A stretch of DNA of 64,000 nucleotides, taken from the NCBI RefSeq assembly GCF_028200735.1, contig NZ_JAQKPV010000014.1:89251-153250 (forward strand). Direction: 5' to 3'. This DNA comes from Streptomyces sp. ACA25 (GTDB taxonomy: Bacteria; Actinomycetota; Actinomycetes; Streptomycetales; Streptomycetaceae). Positions 41,493 through 50,384 of this stretch are shown piece by piece. The notes below the pieces were generated by a model that worked only from the letters and a program-made list of their open reading frames with translations, was not told where the DNA came from and did no database searches. Every line of letters starts with the position of its first letter. Within the stretch, counting starts at the first letter, position 1. The translations under genes and the position numbers were made by a program.

Positions 41493-44400
41493 CAGTAGTC
41501 GACCTCCTGCGAGCGGCGCCGGATCACGGTGATCTCGTCCCGTTGGTTGCCGGTCGGTCCGTAGTAGTTGAATGCGTAGGTGAACTGGGCGTAGCCGCCG
41601 ACCAGGTGGGAGGGCTTGAGGAGCAGCTGGGTGAGCGAGTTGTGGATGCCCCCGCGCTTGCCGCTGACCTCGGCCTTCGGCACGTTCACCGTGCGGTCCT
41701 TGGCGTGGTACATGTACACGGTGCCCTCGGGCATCCGGTGGGTGACCACCGCGCGGGCGACGATCACACCATTGCGGTTGTATGCCTCGATCCATTCGTT
41801 GTCGCGCACGCCGATCCGGTCGGCGTCGGCGGTGCTCATCCACACCACCGGACCGCCGCGGGAGAGCGCCAGCATGTAGGCGTTGTCCTGGTAGGCGGAG
41901 TGGATCGACCACTTGGAGTGCGGGGTGAGGTAGCGGACCGTCACCTCCGCCCGGCCGTCCTCACCCAGTCGCTCGTCGCCGTGGTGCCGGGGGGAGTTGA
42001 GCGGCGGCCGGAACACCGGCAGCTGCTCACCGAGCTCTGCCAGCCAGTCGTGGTCCACGAAGAAGTGCTGCCGGCCGGTGAGCGTGTGCCAGGGCTTGAA
42101 GTGCTCCACGTTGATGACGAAGGGGGAGTAGCGGCGGCCGCCGGTCTCGCTGCCGGACCACTCGTAGGACGTCATCACGGCGCGGGGCTGGGTGCGCGTG
42201 TCGGCGAAGGTGATCCGCTCGGCCTCCCGCTCCAGGGCCAGGTCCGCCAGCTCGGTGCCGGTGCGCTCCTCCAGCGCCCGGAACCCCGCGGTGGCCAGCC
42301 GGCCGTTGGTGGTGCCGGACAGGGCGAGGATGGCCTCGCACATGTCCTCCGCGCGGGCCAGCGAGGGCCGGCCGTCGGCGATTCCGCCCCGTACCCGGCC
42401 GTTGCGGCGTTTCAGCTCCTCGATCTCCTGGTCCGGGCGGACGGTCACCCCCTTGGTGGTGGTGCCCAGGGAGTCCAGCAGCGGGCCGACGGCCCGCATC
42501 TTCTGCGCCACCGCACCGTAGTCCCGCTCGATGGTGATGAGCTTCGGCATGGTCTTTCCGGGCACCGGCTCGCATTCGCCGGCCTTCCAGTCCAGGACGA
42601 CTCCGCCGGGCTGCGCCAGCTCGTCGGGGGTGTCGTGCAGGAGCGGCACGGCCAGGACGTCGGTACGGGTGCCCAGGTGTTCCTCGGCCAGTTCGCTGAA
42701 CCGGTCGGCGAGGGTGAGGAACGCGTCGTAGTCGGTGCGGGTCTGCCAGGGCGGCGGGATGGCAGGGGTGAAGGCGTGCACGAAGGGATGCATGTCCGTG
42801 CTGGACAGGTCGTCCTTCTCGTACCAGGTGGCGGCAGGCAGGACGACGTCGGCGAACAGGCCGGTGGACGTCATGCGGAAGTCCATGGCCACCAGCAGGT
42901 CGAGTTTGCCCTCGGGCGCCTCGTCCCGCCACACCACCTCCTCGGGCCGCCCTTCCGGCGGTGTCTCGGCGTTGCGCACCGAGGCGTCGGTACCGAGCAG
43001 GTGCTTGAGGAAGTACTCGTTGCCCTTGCTGGAGGAGCCGAGCAGGTTGGCCCGCCAGACGGTGAGCACCCGGGGGAAGTTGGCCGGGTCGTCCGGGTCC
43101 TCCACGGCGAACCGCAGCTTCCCCGACTTCAGCTCGTCGACCACGTGGTCGGCCACCGTCCGGCCCGCGGCGGCAGCCTCGTCGGCGATGTCCAGCGGGT
43201 TCCGGTTGAAGCCGGGGTGGCCCGGGGTCCAGCCCATCCGCACGGCCTTCGCCAGGCAGTCCGCCGTGGACTTGCCGGTGAAGCGGCCCTCGCCCAGCGG
43301 CGAGGCCAGCTCGGAGGGTCCGAAGGGCTCGTACCGCCACTGGTCACTGGCGAGGTACCAGTAGGAGGTGCCCGCCATGTGCCGGGTGGGCCGTTGCCAG
43401 TCGAAGGCGAACGCGAGGTGCTGCAGCCCGGTGATCGGCCGGATCTTCTCCTGGCCGACGTAGTGGGCCCAGCCCCCGCCGTTGACGCCCTGGCAGCCCG
43501 TCATCGTGGTCAGTGCGAGGAAGGCCCGGTAGATGGTGTCCGAGTGGAACCAGTGGTTGGTGCCGGCGCCCATCACGATCATCGACCGGCCCTGGGTGCG
43601 CTCGGCGTTGCGGGCGAACTCGCGGCCGATGCGGGCGGCCTGCTCGGCGGGTACCGAGGTGATGGTCTCCTGCCAGGCGGGGGTGTACGGCTCGGAGGCG
43701 TCGTCGTAGGAGCTGGGCCAGCTGCCGGGCAGGTCGTCACGCTCGACCCCGTACTGGGCCAGCATCAGGTCGAACACGGTGGTGACGAGCCGGCCGCCGA
43801 TCCTGCGGACCGGGACCCCGCGGTACATGACGGAGCCGCCCTCGGTCTCCCCGGTGTCGAACCGGGGGAGCGCCACCGTGACCTGCTCCTCGGCCCGGTC
43901 CAGCAGCGTCAGCTCCGGCACCGTGTCACCCAGCTCCAGGTTCCACCGGCCCTTGCCCTCCTCGCCCCAGCGGTAGCCGAGCGAGCCGTTGGGCACCACG
44001 GTCTCCCCGGTCACCGCGTCCAGCAGGACGGTCTTGAACTGCGCGTGCTCGCTGTCGTCGCCGAGGTCGGCCGCGGTCAGGAAACGGTCGGGAGTGAGAT
44101 GCTCACCGTGCTCCCGCAGGGTGATGAGGAACGGGGAGTCCGTGTAGGTGCGCAGGTACTCCTGGAAGTAGGGCACCTGCCGGTCGACCAGGAACTCGCG
44201 CAGGATCACATGGCCCATCGCCATCGCCAGCGCCCCGTCGGTTCCCGGGTGCGGGGCCAGCCACTCGTCGGCGTGCTTGACGTTGTCGGCGTAGTCGGGG
44301 CTGACCGCGACGACCTTCGTGCCGTTGTAACGCACCTCGGTGAGGAAGTGGGCGTCCGGGGTGCGGGTGACCGGGATGTTGGAGCCCCACATCATCAGAT

Positions 44401-45190
44401 AGCCGGCGTTCCACCAGTCGGCGGACTCCGGCACATCGGTCTGGTCACCGAAGCTCTGCGGGGACGCGATGGGCAGGTCGGCGTACCAGTCGTAGAAGGA
44501 CAGCAGCGTCCCGCCGATCAGCGACATGAAGCGGGCACCACCGGCGAAGGAGGCCATCGACATGGCGGGGATGGGGGAGAAGCCCGCCACCCGGTCCGGC
44601 CCGAACTCCTTGACCGTGTGCACGTGCGCCGCGGCGATCAGCTCGCTGACCTCGTCCCAGTCGGCACGCACGAAGCCGCCCTTGCCGCGGGCCGCTTTGT
44701 AGGCGCGGGCCTTGGCCGGGTCGGTGGTGATCTCCGCCCAGGCCGCCACCGGGTCGCCCAGCCGCTTGCGGGCCTCCCGGAAAAGCTTCAGCAGCTTGCC
44801 GCGGACGTAGGGATAGCGCACCCGGCTCGGTGAGTACGTGTACCAGGAGAAGGAGGCGCCCCGCGGGCACCCCCGCGGCTCGTACTCGGGGCAGTCGGTG
44901 CCGATCGAGGGGTAGTCGGTGGCCTGGTGCTCCCAGGTGATGATTCCTTCCTTGACGTACACCATCCACGAGCAGGACCCTGTGCAGTTGACGCCGTGCG
45001 TCGAGCGCACCACCTTGTCGTGCGCCCATTGCCCCCGGTAGAAACTCTCCCATTCCTGGTCGCCCTGGGAGTGCACCGCGCGGCCGTCCGCCGACACCTC
45101 ATTGCGGGTCAGCAGCCGGCGCGCGGCCAGCGGCCAGTCACCGCCGCGCTCGCCGGTACCCGCCGGACCTGCGCTTCTGTCTTTCGCCAT
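41492..45190 (-). CDS. narG: Respiratory nitrate reductase alpha subunit
   Basis: Catalytic subunit (1232 aa) reducing nitrate to nitrite with a bis-MGD molybdenum cofactor. The N-terminus has the His and Cys residues of the FS0 cluster (THGVNCTGSCSWMVYVKEG and DCPEYEPRGCPRGAS). The Mo-ligand region is FYDWYADLPIASPQSFGDQT. No Tat signal is present, as expected for the cytoplasm-facing NarG. It is first in a narGHJI operon in which all four genes overlap or nearly so. ATG 45190 has no clear ribosome site, so the mRNA may have a very short or no leader. A DevR/OsdR-like box lies 38 bases upstream. Confidence 0.97.
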   Translation of the reverse strand: MAKDRSAGPAGTGERGGDWPLAARRLLTRNEVSADGRAVHSQGDQEWESFYRGQWAHDKVVRSTHGVNCTGSCSWMVYVKEGIITWEHQATDYPSIGTDCPEYEPRGCPRGASFSWYTYSPSRVRYPYVRGKLLKLFREARKRLGDPVAAWAEITTDPAKARAYKAARGKGGFVRADWDEVSELIAAAHVHTVKEFGPDRVAGFSPIPAMSMASFAGGARFMSLIGGTLLSFYDWYADLPIASPQSFGDQTDVPESADWWNAGYLMMWGSNIPVTRTPDAHFLTEVRYNGTKVVAVSPDYADNVKHADEWLAPHPGTDGALAMAMGHVILREFLVDRQVPYFQEYLRTYTDSPFLITLREHGEHLTPDRFLTAADLGDDSEHAQFKTVLLDAVTGETVVPNGSLGYRWGEEGKGRWNLELGDTVPELTLLDRAEEQVTVALPRFDTGETEGGSVMYRGVPVRRIGGRLVTTVFDLMLAQYGVERDDLPGSWPSSYDDASEPYTPAWQETITSVPAEQAARIGREFARNAERTQGRSMIVMGAGTNHWFHSDTIYRAFLALTTMTGCQGVNGGGWAHYVGQEKIRPITGLQHLAFAFDWQRPTRHMAGTSYWYLASDQWRYEPFGPSELASPLGEGRFTGKSTADCLAKAVRMGWTPGHPGFNRNPLDIADEAAAAGRTVADHVVDELKSGKLRFAVEDPDDPANFPRVLTVWRANLLGSSSKGNEYFLKHLLGTDASVRNAETPPEGRPEEVVWRDEAPEGKLDLLVAMDFRMTSTGLFADVVLPAATWYEKDDLSSTDMHPFVHAFTPAIPPPWQTRTDYDAFLTLADRFSELAEEHLGTRTDVLAVPLLHDTPDELAQPGGVVLDWKAGECEPVPGKTMPKLITIERDYGAVAQKMRAVGPLLDSLGTTTKGVTVRPDQEIEELKRRNGRVRGGIADGRPSLARAEDMCEAILALSGTTNGRLATAGFRALEERTGTELADLALEREAERITFADTRTQPRAVMTSYEWSGSETGGRRYSPFVINVEHFKPWHTLTGRQHFFVDHDWLAELGEQLPVFRPPLNSPRHHGDERLGEDGRAEVTVRYLTPHSKWSIHSAYQDNAYMLALSRGGPVVWMSTADADRIGVRDNEWIEAYNRNGVIVARAVVTHRMPEGTVYMYHAKDRTVNVPKAEVSGKRGGIHNSLTQLLLKPSHLVGGYAQFTYAFNYYGPTGNQRDEITVIRRRSQEVDY

Positions 45191-45227
45191 GATCGGAACG
45201 CTAGGGGCACAGCTCCGCCGGGCAGGG

Positions 45228-45241
45228 GGGCCGAACGGCCC
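45228..45241. promoter_or_regulatory. DevR/OsdR-type box upstream of narG
   Basis: GGGCCGAACGGCCC is a near-perfect dyad of the GGGNC-N4-GNCCC type bound by DevR/DosR regulators and their Streptomyces relatives. It is centred about 44 bases upstream of the narG ATG. Oxygen-limitation control of nar in actinobacteria makes this plausible. Confidence 0.5.
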
Positions 45242-45359
45242 TGTCCAGGGCCTCCCGGGCCAGGGAAGACGTGTCCCGTAAGGCCCCTACCCGCCGCCGA
45301 GTGGTCCCGCGCCCCGCCGTCAGGTGCCCTCCGCCGCTTCCGGTGGGAGGGCACCGGGT

Positions 45360-47207
45360 TCACCGCCGCTGGCGGTCCGCCCAGTCGTGCAGGGCGTCGC
45401 TGCGGCCGGCCTGGTCGAGGTTCATGGCGGCCTCGATCAGCGCCAGGTGAGTGAACGCCTGGGGGAAGTTGCCCAGGAACGTCCCGTCGGCGGTCATCTC
45501 CTCCGACAGCAGCCCCAGCGGCCCGGTGTGTGCGCAGAGCTTGTCGAAGCGCTCCTGCGCCTCCTCCGAACGGCCCGCCAGGACCAGAGCCGACACCATG
45601 TCGAAGGAGCACATCAGGAAAGCGCCCTCGGGTTCGCCGATCCCGTCATCGGTGACCTCGGGGTCGTACCGGTGGATCAGGAAGCCGCCTTCACCGAGCT
45701 CCTCCTCGATCCGCTCGAGGGTCGACACCACCCGGGGGTCGTCGCCTTTCAGCAGCCCCAGCAGCGGCAGGTGCAGGGTGGAGGCGTCGACGTTGCGGGC
45801 ACCGTAGGACTGCACGAAGGAGCCGATCTCCTCGTCGTAGCCGCGTTCCAGGATCTCCTCGCGGACCGCGTCCCGTTCCGTCCGCCACCGCTCCACCGGC
45901 GCGTCCGCGTCCTCGCACAGCTCCGCCAGCATGATGCCGCGGTCCAGGCAGGCCCAGGCGTACAGCTTGGAGTACGTCCAGTGACGCTCGTCGGACCGGA
46001 CCTCCCACACCCCGTGGTCGGGTTCGCGCCAGCGGCCGGCGAGCACGTCCACCATCCGGCGCAGCTCGCTGATCTCCCCGGGAGTGAGGTCGCCCGTCAC
46101 CTCCTGGTAGACGTAGGCGGCGTCAAGCACGTGGCCGTAGGCGTCCAACTGGTGCTGCTCGAACGCCTCGTTGCCGATCCGCACCGGCCGGGACCCCGCG
46201 TACCCGTCCAGGTGGTGCAGGGACTCCTCCTCGACGGCGGTGCCGCCGTCCAGCGTCAGCATCGGCTTCAGCTTGTCCTCTCCGAGCGCGCAGTTCGCCA
46301 GGAGGAAGTGCAGGTAGCGGCCGGCTTCTTGGGCGTGGCCGAGGCGCAGCAGGACCAGGACGACCAGCGCCGCGTCACGGTGCCAGACGTAGCGGTAGTC
46401 CCAGTTGCGCCGGCCGCCGATCCACTCGGGCAGCGAGGTGGTGGGCGCGGCCAGCAGACCGCCGGTTTCGTCGAGCAGCAGCCCGCGCAGCACGACGGCG
46501 CTCTGCCGGACCTGCTTCTCGGCCACCCCGTGGTAGTCGGCCCGGTCCGACCAGGCCTGCCAGGCATCCGTCGCCTCGCTCAGCAGCCGCTCAGCGGTCG
46601 CCCGGTCCATCCGGCGGCTGGGCCCCCCGCGGTAGCCCAGGGCGAGCACCGCGGCATCCCCGGCGGCGAGCTCCACCACCGAGCCGGCGGTGCCGTCCTC
46701 GGCGACCACCGGGGCCGGCTCGCCGGCGAGCCACAGGGCGCCGTCCCCGGAGACCAGCGCCTCCCCGGCGTCGGTCCAGTGGACCTCGCCGCGGCCGTAG
46801 TCCGGCCGGGCGTCGGTGCGGAAGCGGACCGTGGCCCGCCCGGACTCGCAGCGCACCAGCCGCACCAGCATGCCTTCGGACACGATGCCCCGGTCTCCGG
46901 CCGCCGCGGCCGGTTTGACGGCCAGGAAGTCGTGACCGACGAGTGTGCCGTGCGGGGCCTGCCAGCGGCTCTCCAGCACCAGGCTGTCGCCGACGTATCG
47001 GCGTTCGGGAGGGTCCGCCCCGTCCACCGTCAGTTCCCAGCCGCCGGTCGAACGGTCGAGTATCCGGGTGAACAGGCCGGGCCCGTCGAAGCGCGGCACG
47101 CACATCCACTCGGCAGTGCCGTCCGGCCCGATGAGGGCCGCGGTGTGGCAGTCGGAGAGGAACGCGTACGCACTGATCGGCGGGTAGCCGCCGGGCCCGG
47201 CGCTCAC
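45360..47207 (-). CDS. GH15-family glycosidase (glucoamylase or trehalase type)
   Basis: Cytoplasmic 615-aa (alpha/alpha)6-barrel hydrolase. An N-terminal beta domain (ISAYAFLSDCHTAALIGPDG and WMCVPRFDGPGLF) precedes the catalytic barrel with NWDYRYVWHRDAALVVLVLL, acidic segment WACLDRGIMLAEL, SEEMTADGTFLGNFPQAFTH and LALIEAA. Actinobacterial members of this group include trehalases and glucoamylases; the sequence does not settle which. GTG 47207 overlaps the stop of the oxidoreductase gene (GTGA), so the frame opening further upstream was rejected. Third gene of a tightly coupled operon with the cyclase and F420-type enzyme. No signal peptide. Confidence 0.88.
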   Translation of the reverse strand: MSAGPGGYPPISAYAFLSDCHTAALIGPDGTAEWMCVPRFDGPGLFTRILDRSTGGWELTVDGADPPERRYVGDSLVLESRWQAPHGTLVGHDFLAVKPAAAAGDRGIVSEGMLVRLVRCESGRATVRFRTDARPDYGRGEVHWTDAGEALVSGDGALWLAGEPAPVVAEDGTAGSVVELAAGDAAVLALGYRGGPSRRMDRATAERLLSEATDAWQAWSDRADYHGVAEKQVRQSAVVLRGLLLDETGGLLAAPTTSLPEWIGGRRNWDYRYVWHRDAALVVLVLLRLGHAQEAGRYLHFLLANCALGEDKLKPMLTLDGGTAVEEESLHHLDGYAGSRPVRIGNEAFEQHQLDAYGHVLDAAYVYQEVTGDLTPGEISELRRMVDVLAGRWREPDHGVWEVRSDERHWTYSKLYAWACLDRGIMLAELCEDADAPVERWRTERDAVREEILERGYDEEIGSFVQSYGARNVDASTLHLPLLGLLKGDDPRVVSTLERIEEELGEGGFLIHRYDPEVTDDGIGEPEGAFLMCSFDMVSALVLAGRSEEAQERFDKLCAHTGPLGLLSEEMTADGTFLGNFPQAFTHLALIEAAMNLDQAGRSDALHDWADRQRR

Positions 47208-48160
47208 GAGCCCACCTTCGGCAGCACGTGCTCGCCGAACGTTTCGACGAACGCCACCTGATCGGCGGCGACCTGATGGAGCATCACCCGGTCGAAGCCC
47301 TCCCCGGCCCGCACGATCCAGTCGGCGTGCTCGGACAGATCGTCCGACACATGGACGTACGGCTCCACATCCCCCGGGGTGAGGAAACGTGCGGCTTGTT
47401 CGAAGTGCACCGGCTGGGCGATCTCCCACCCGACATCACTGCCCAGCACCGTCTCCCGCCACTGGTCGTGCGCCGCCTTCAGCGCGGCGTCCCGGCTCCG
47501 GTCCCAGGACAGGTGCGCCTGAAGCACCGCCGGGCCGCGCCCTCCCGCGTCCCGGTAGGCGGCCAGGGTGTCCTGATGGGCGTCCCCGGGCTGGTTGACG
47601 GTGATCAGGCCGTCCGCCCAGTCCGCGTGCCGGGCCGCCGTCGCGGGCGTCACGGCGGCGGTGAGCAGCGCCGGCGGCTGCTCGGGGCGGGTCCACAGCC
47701 GGGCTTGCTCGACCCGCACCAGCCCGTCGTGGCTCACCGTCTCCCCGGCGAAGAGGGCGCGCATGATGTCCACGCACTCCACCAGCCGGCGCATCCGGTC
47801 CTCCTTGGACGGCCACCGGTCGCCGGTGATCTGCTCGTTGAGCGCCTGCCCGCTGCCCAGCGCCAGCCACAGCCGGCCGGGGTACATCTGCGTCAGCGTC
47901 GCCGCCGCCTGCGCCAGTACGGCCGGGTGGTACCGCTGGCCCGGAGCGGTGACCACACCCATCGGCAGTGCGGTGGCCTCCAGGGCTGAGCCCAGCCACG
48001 ACCAGGCGTGGCCGGACTGCCCCTGACGGCTGCTCCACGGCGCGAAATGGTCCGAGCACATACCGGAGGTGAAGCCCGCGGCCTCCGCCGCACGCAGCGC
48101 GTCCAGCAGCGCCCGGGGTGTGAACTGTTCGTGGGAGGCGTGGAATCCGTACTCCGTCAT
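47204..48160 (-). CDS. LLM-class F420-dependent oxidoreductase
   Basis: A 318-aa luciferase-like monooxygenase-fold enzyme. MTEYGFHASHEQFTPRALLD starts the barrel; CSDHFAPWSSRQGQSG, MGVVTAPGQRYHPAVLAQAA, PGRLWLALGSGQALNEQITG and ADGLITVNQPGD fit F420-dependent members rather than FMN monooxygenases. It resembles the family containing F420-dependent sugar or alcohol dehydrogenases; the substrate is unknown. ATG 48160 has AAGGAG 8 bases upstream and overlaps the cyclase stop; the end overlaps the GH15 start. Being sandwiched with a glycosidase suggests a sugar-derived substrate. Confidence 0.87.
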   Translation of the reverse strand: MTEYGFHASHEQFTPRALLDALRAAEAAGFTSGMCSDHFAPWSSRQGQSGHAWSWLGSALEATALPMGVVTAPGQRYHPAVLAQAAATLTQMYPGRLWLALGSGQALNEQITGDRWPSKEDRMRRLVECVDIMRALFAGETVSHDGLVRVEQARLWTRPEQPPALLTAAVTPATAARHADWADGLITVNQPGDAHQDTLAAYRDAGGRGPAVLQAHLSWDRSRDAALKAAHDQWRETVLGSDVGWEIAQPVHFEQAARFLTPGDVEPYVHVSDDLSEHADWIVRAGEGFDRVMLHQVAADQVAFVETFGEHVLPKVGS

Positions 48161-48819
48161 CGCGATGCTCCTTGTCGCAGCAGGGCTCTGGCGGGCGCAC
48201 CGTCGCCGCCGGTGATGCGCAGCGGCAGACAGCACAGTTCGTAGGCTCCGCCGGGTGTCCGGGAGAGGTCCAGCCCTTCGAGTACGGCGATGCCCGCGCT
48301 CAGCAGGGTGCGGTGGGTCTCGGGGTTGTCGATGCCCTCGCCGCCGATGGAGAGGTAGTCGATGCCGACCGCCGCGACCCCGAGCGCGGCCAGATGACGG
48401 GCACCGTCGGCGGTGAGATGGGCGTAGCCGGGGTCGAACTCCCGCCGGTACCAGTCGTGCGCGGAGTTGTCCGTCCGCAGCAGTACCCGGTCGCCCGCCA
48501 CCAGGGTGAACCGCCCGAGTTGGGCGGCTCCCACCCGTCGGACGCCGGGGATGTCCAGCACCTTGGCGGGGCCGGTCAGCCGGTTCAGGTCCATGCTGTC
48601 GACGCCGTCGCCGTCCGCCAAGAAGTGGGCGGGGGCGTCGACATGGGTTCCGGTGTGGGTCGACAGGTGCAGGGCGCTGAGGGTGGCGTCATCCCCCTGG
48701 GACACGTCGGACACGCGCTCCCGCCGGAAGCCGGGCGTGCCCGGGAACACCGTGAGCCCGTCGTCGACCGGCACGCTGATATCTGTCCAGGGCGCAGCGG
48801 CCCCCGCCGGAGAAGTCAT
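48157..48819 (-). CDS. Cyclase-family (kynurenine formamidase-like) hydrolase
   Basis: A 220-aa metal-dependent hydrolase of the cyclase/KynB superfamily. The metal site HTGTHVDAPAHF is intact and is followed by VVGIDYLSI-like AVGIDYLSIGGEG and the C-terminal LCCLPLRITGGDGAPARALL. Members hydrolyse formylkynurenine, lactones or cyclic amides. Tryptophan genes are absent here, so a KynB role is unlikely; a lactonase acting with the neighbouring F420 oxidoreductase, which could form a sugar lactone, would be coherent but is speculative. First gene of the operon; ATG 48819 sits close behind GGGAGG. Confidence 0.8.
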   Translation of the reverse strand: MTSPAGAAAPWTDISVPVDDGLTVFPGTPGFRRERVSDVSQGDDATLSALHLSTHTGTHVDAPAHFLADGDGVDSMDLNRLTGPAKVLDIPGVRRVGAAQLGRFTLVAGDRVLLRTDNSAHDWYRREFDPGYAHLTADGARHLAALGVAAVGIDYLSIGGEGIDNPETHRTLLSAGIAVLEGLDLSRTPGGAYELCCLPLRITGGDGAPARALLRQGASR

Positions 48820-48970
48820 GCCTCCCGGTTCTCCCGGCCCTCCGGTGTCAAACCTGCCCGCGGACAGGCACTGCCGGGACATATCGCTCGTCCGTCGGGG
48901 TACGCAGGGCGCGGTCCGGCCTCTTCCGGACGAGTGAACCCGCCGTCGTCACCCCACAGGAGGGGCCACT

Positions 48971-50371
48971 GTGACCACCGCGGCCATGCTCATCGTGGTG
49001 GCGGGAGCCATCGCCCTGCTGCTTCTGCTCATCATGGGCCTCAAGCTCCACGCCTTCGTCGCCCTGCTGCTCACCAGCGTCCTCGCCGCCCTCGTGCTCG
49101 GCATCCCGATGGAGGACGTGGCGGGCACGGTCGAGGACGGCATGGGCGGGGTCCTGGGTACCGTTGCCGTCATCGTGGGCCTGGGTGCCATGTTCGGCCA
49201 GGTACTCCGGGTGACCGGCGCCGCCGAACGGATCGCCACCACCCTGGTCGATGCCTTCGGTGAGAAACGGGTGCCCTGGTCGCTGGGTGCCACCGGCCTC
49301 ATCGTCGCGATCCCGGTGTTCTTCGATGTCGCTCTGGTGCTGCTGATCTCCCTGGTGTACACACTGGCCCGGCGCCTGCGCACCTCACTGCTCGTTATCG
49401 CGCTCCCGCTGCTGGCCGGCCTCAGCGCCGGTCACAGTCTCATTCCGCCGACTCCCGGGCCGGTCGCGGCGGCCGGCATCCTGGGGGCCGACCTCGGCTG
49501 GGTCATCCTGTTCGGGTTCGCCGGGTCGGTCCCGGCCGTCATCCTCGGCGGTGTTCTGTACGGGCGGTTCATCGGCAACCGGATCGATGTGGGAGTCCCT
49601 GCGGGGATGGAGGAGGAGGCCGCCTCCGAAGGGGCGGGCGGCGGGGCCGGGACGGCCGGTGGCGAGGAGGGGGAGCAGCAGCCCGGCGGGCGGGACACCG
49701 AGCCCGGTTTCGGGCTGGTGCTCAGCATTCTCGCGGTCCCTCTGCTGCTCATCCTCGGCAACACCCTGGCCGACACCGTCTTCCCCGAGGACGCCCTGCC
49801 CACCCGGATCCTCGAACTGGTGGGTGACCCGATCGTGGCACTGATCATCGCGGTGCTCATCGCCTTCTACGTGCTGGGCACCCGCCACGGTCTCGGACGC
49901 CAGGAGTTGCAGTCGGTGGCCTCCAAGGCGCTGGAGCCGGTGGGGCTCATCCTGCTGGTCACCGGAGCCGGCGGCGTCTTCGGCGAGGTGCTGGAGGAGA
50001 GCGGAGTCGGCGAGGCGCTGGAGGACGTGCTCGCCGGCACCGCTCTCCCGGTCATCCTGCTCGCCTTTGTCGCCGCGGCGCTGCTGCGGATCTGCCTCGG
50101 TTCGGGCACCGTCGCCACCGTGACGGCCGCCGCCGTCGTCGCGCAGACCGTCGAGGCCGGAGACTTCTCGGCCCCGATGCTGGGCGCCCTCGTCGTGGCC
50201 ATCGGGGCCGGAGCCACCGTGCTCTCCCACGTCAACGACTCCGGGTTCTGGCTGGTCAACCGCTTCCTGGGGTTGACCGAGAAGCAGACCCTGCAGACCT
50301 GGACGGTGATGCAGACGCTCATGGGGGTGGCGGCCTTCCTCACCGTCTTCCTGCTCAGTCTCTTCCTGTGA
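48971..50371 (+). CDS. GntP-family gluconate/organic-acid proton symporter
   Basis: A 466-aa inner-membrane permease with about 12-13 helices. It has the GntP hallmarks: SAGHSLIPPTPGPVAAAGILGAD, LLLITGAGGVFGEVLEESG-like LILLVTGAGGVFG, LRICLGSGTVATVTAAA, and VLSHVNDSGFWLVNRFLGL. A Glu/Gly-rich loop near residue 215-240 (EEEAASEGAGGGAG) is an insertion facing the cytoplasm. GTG 48971 has AGGAGG 8 bases upstream. It runs opposite to the cyclase-oxidoreductase-GH15 operon from an 151-bp gap; if that operon makes aldonic acids, this would be a matching transporter. Confidence 0.92.
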   Translation: MTTAAMLIVVAGAIALLLLLIMGLKLHAFVALLLTSVLAALVLGIPMEDVAGTVEDGMGGVLGTVAVIVGLGAMFGQVLRVTGAAERIATTLVDAFGEKRVPWSLGATGLIVAIPVFFDVALVLLISLVYTLARRLRTSLLVIALPLLAGLSAGHSLIPPTPGPVAAAGILGADLGWVILFGFAGSVPAVILGGVLYGRFIGNRIDVGVPAGMEEEAASEGAGGGAGTAGGEEGEQQPGGRDTEPGFGLVLSILAVPLLLILGNTLADTVFPEDALPTRILELVGDPIVALIIAVLIAFYVLGTRHGLGRQELQSVASKALEPVGLILLVTGAGGVFGEVLEESGVGEALEDVLAGTALPVILLAFVAAALLRICLGSGTVATVTAAAVVAQTVEAGDFSAPMLGALVVAIGAGATVLSHVNDSGFWLVNRFLGLTEKQTLQTWTVMQTLMGVAAFLTVFLLSLFL

Positions 50372-50384
50372 GCGCGACCCGTGG

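Noticed and set aside
41543..44833. Plus-strand open frame of about 1100 codons opposite narG
   Set aside because: Antisense shadow of narG; no ribosome site and no recognisable domain.
45273..45286. Second DevR/OsdR box GTCCCGTAAGGCCC
   Set aside because: The two halves are direct rather than inverted relative to the consensus, so it does not form the expected dyad.
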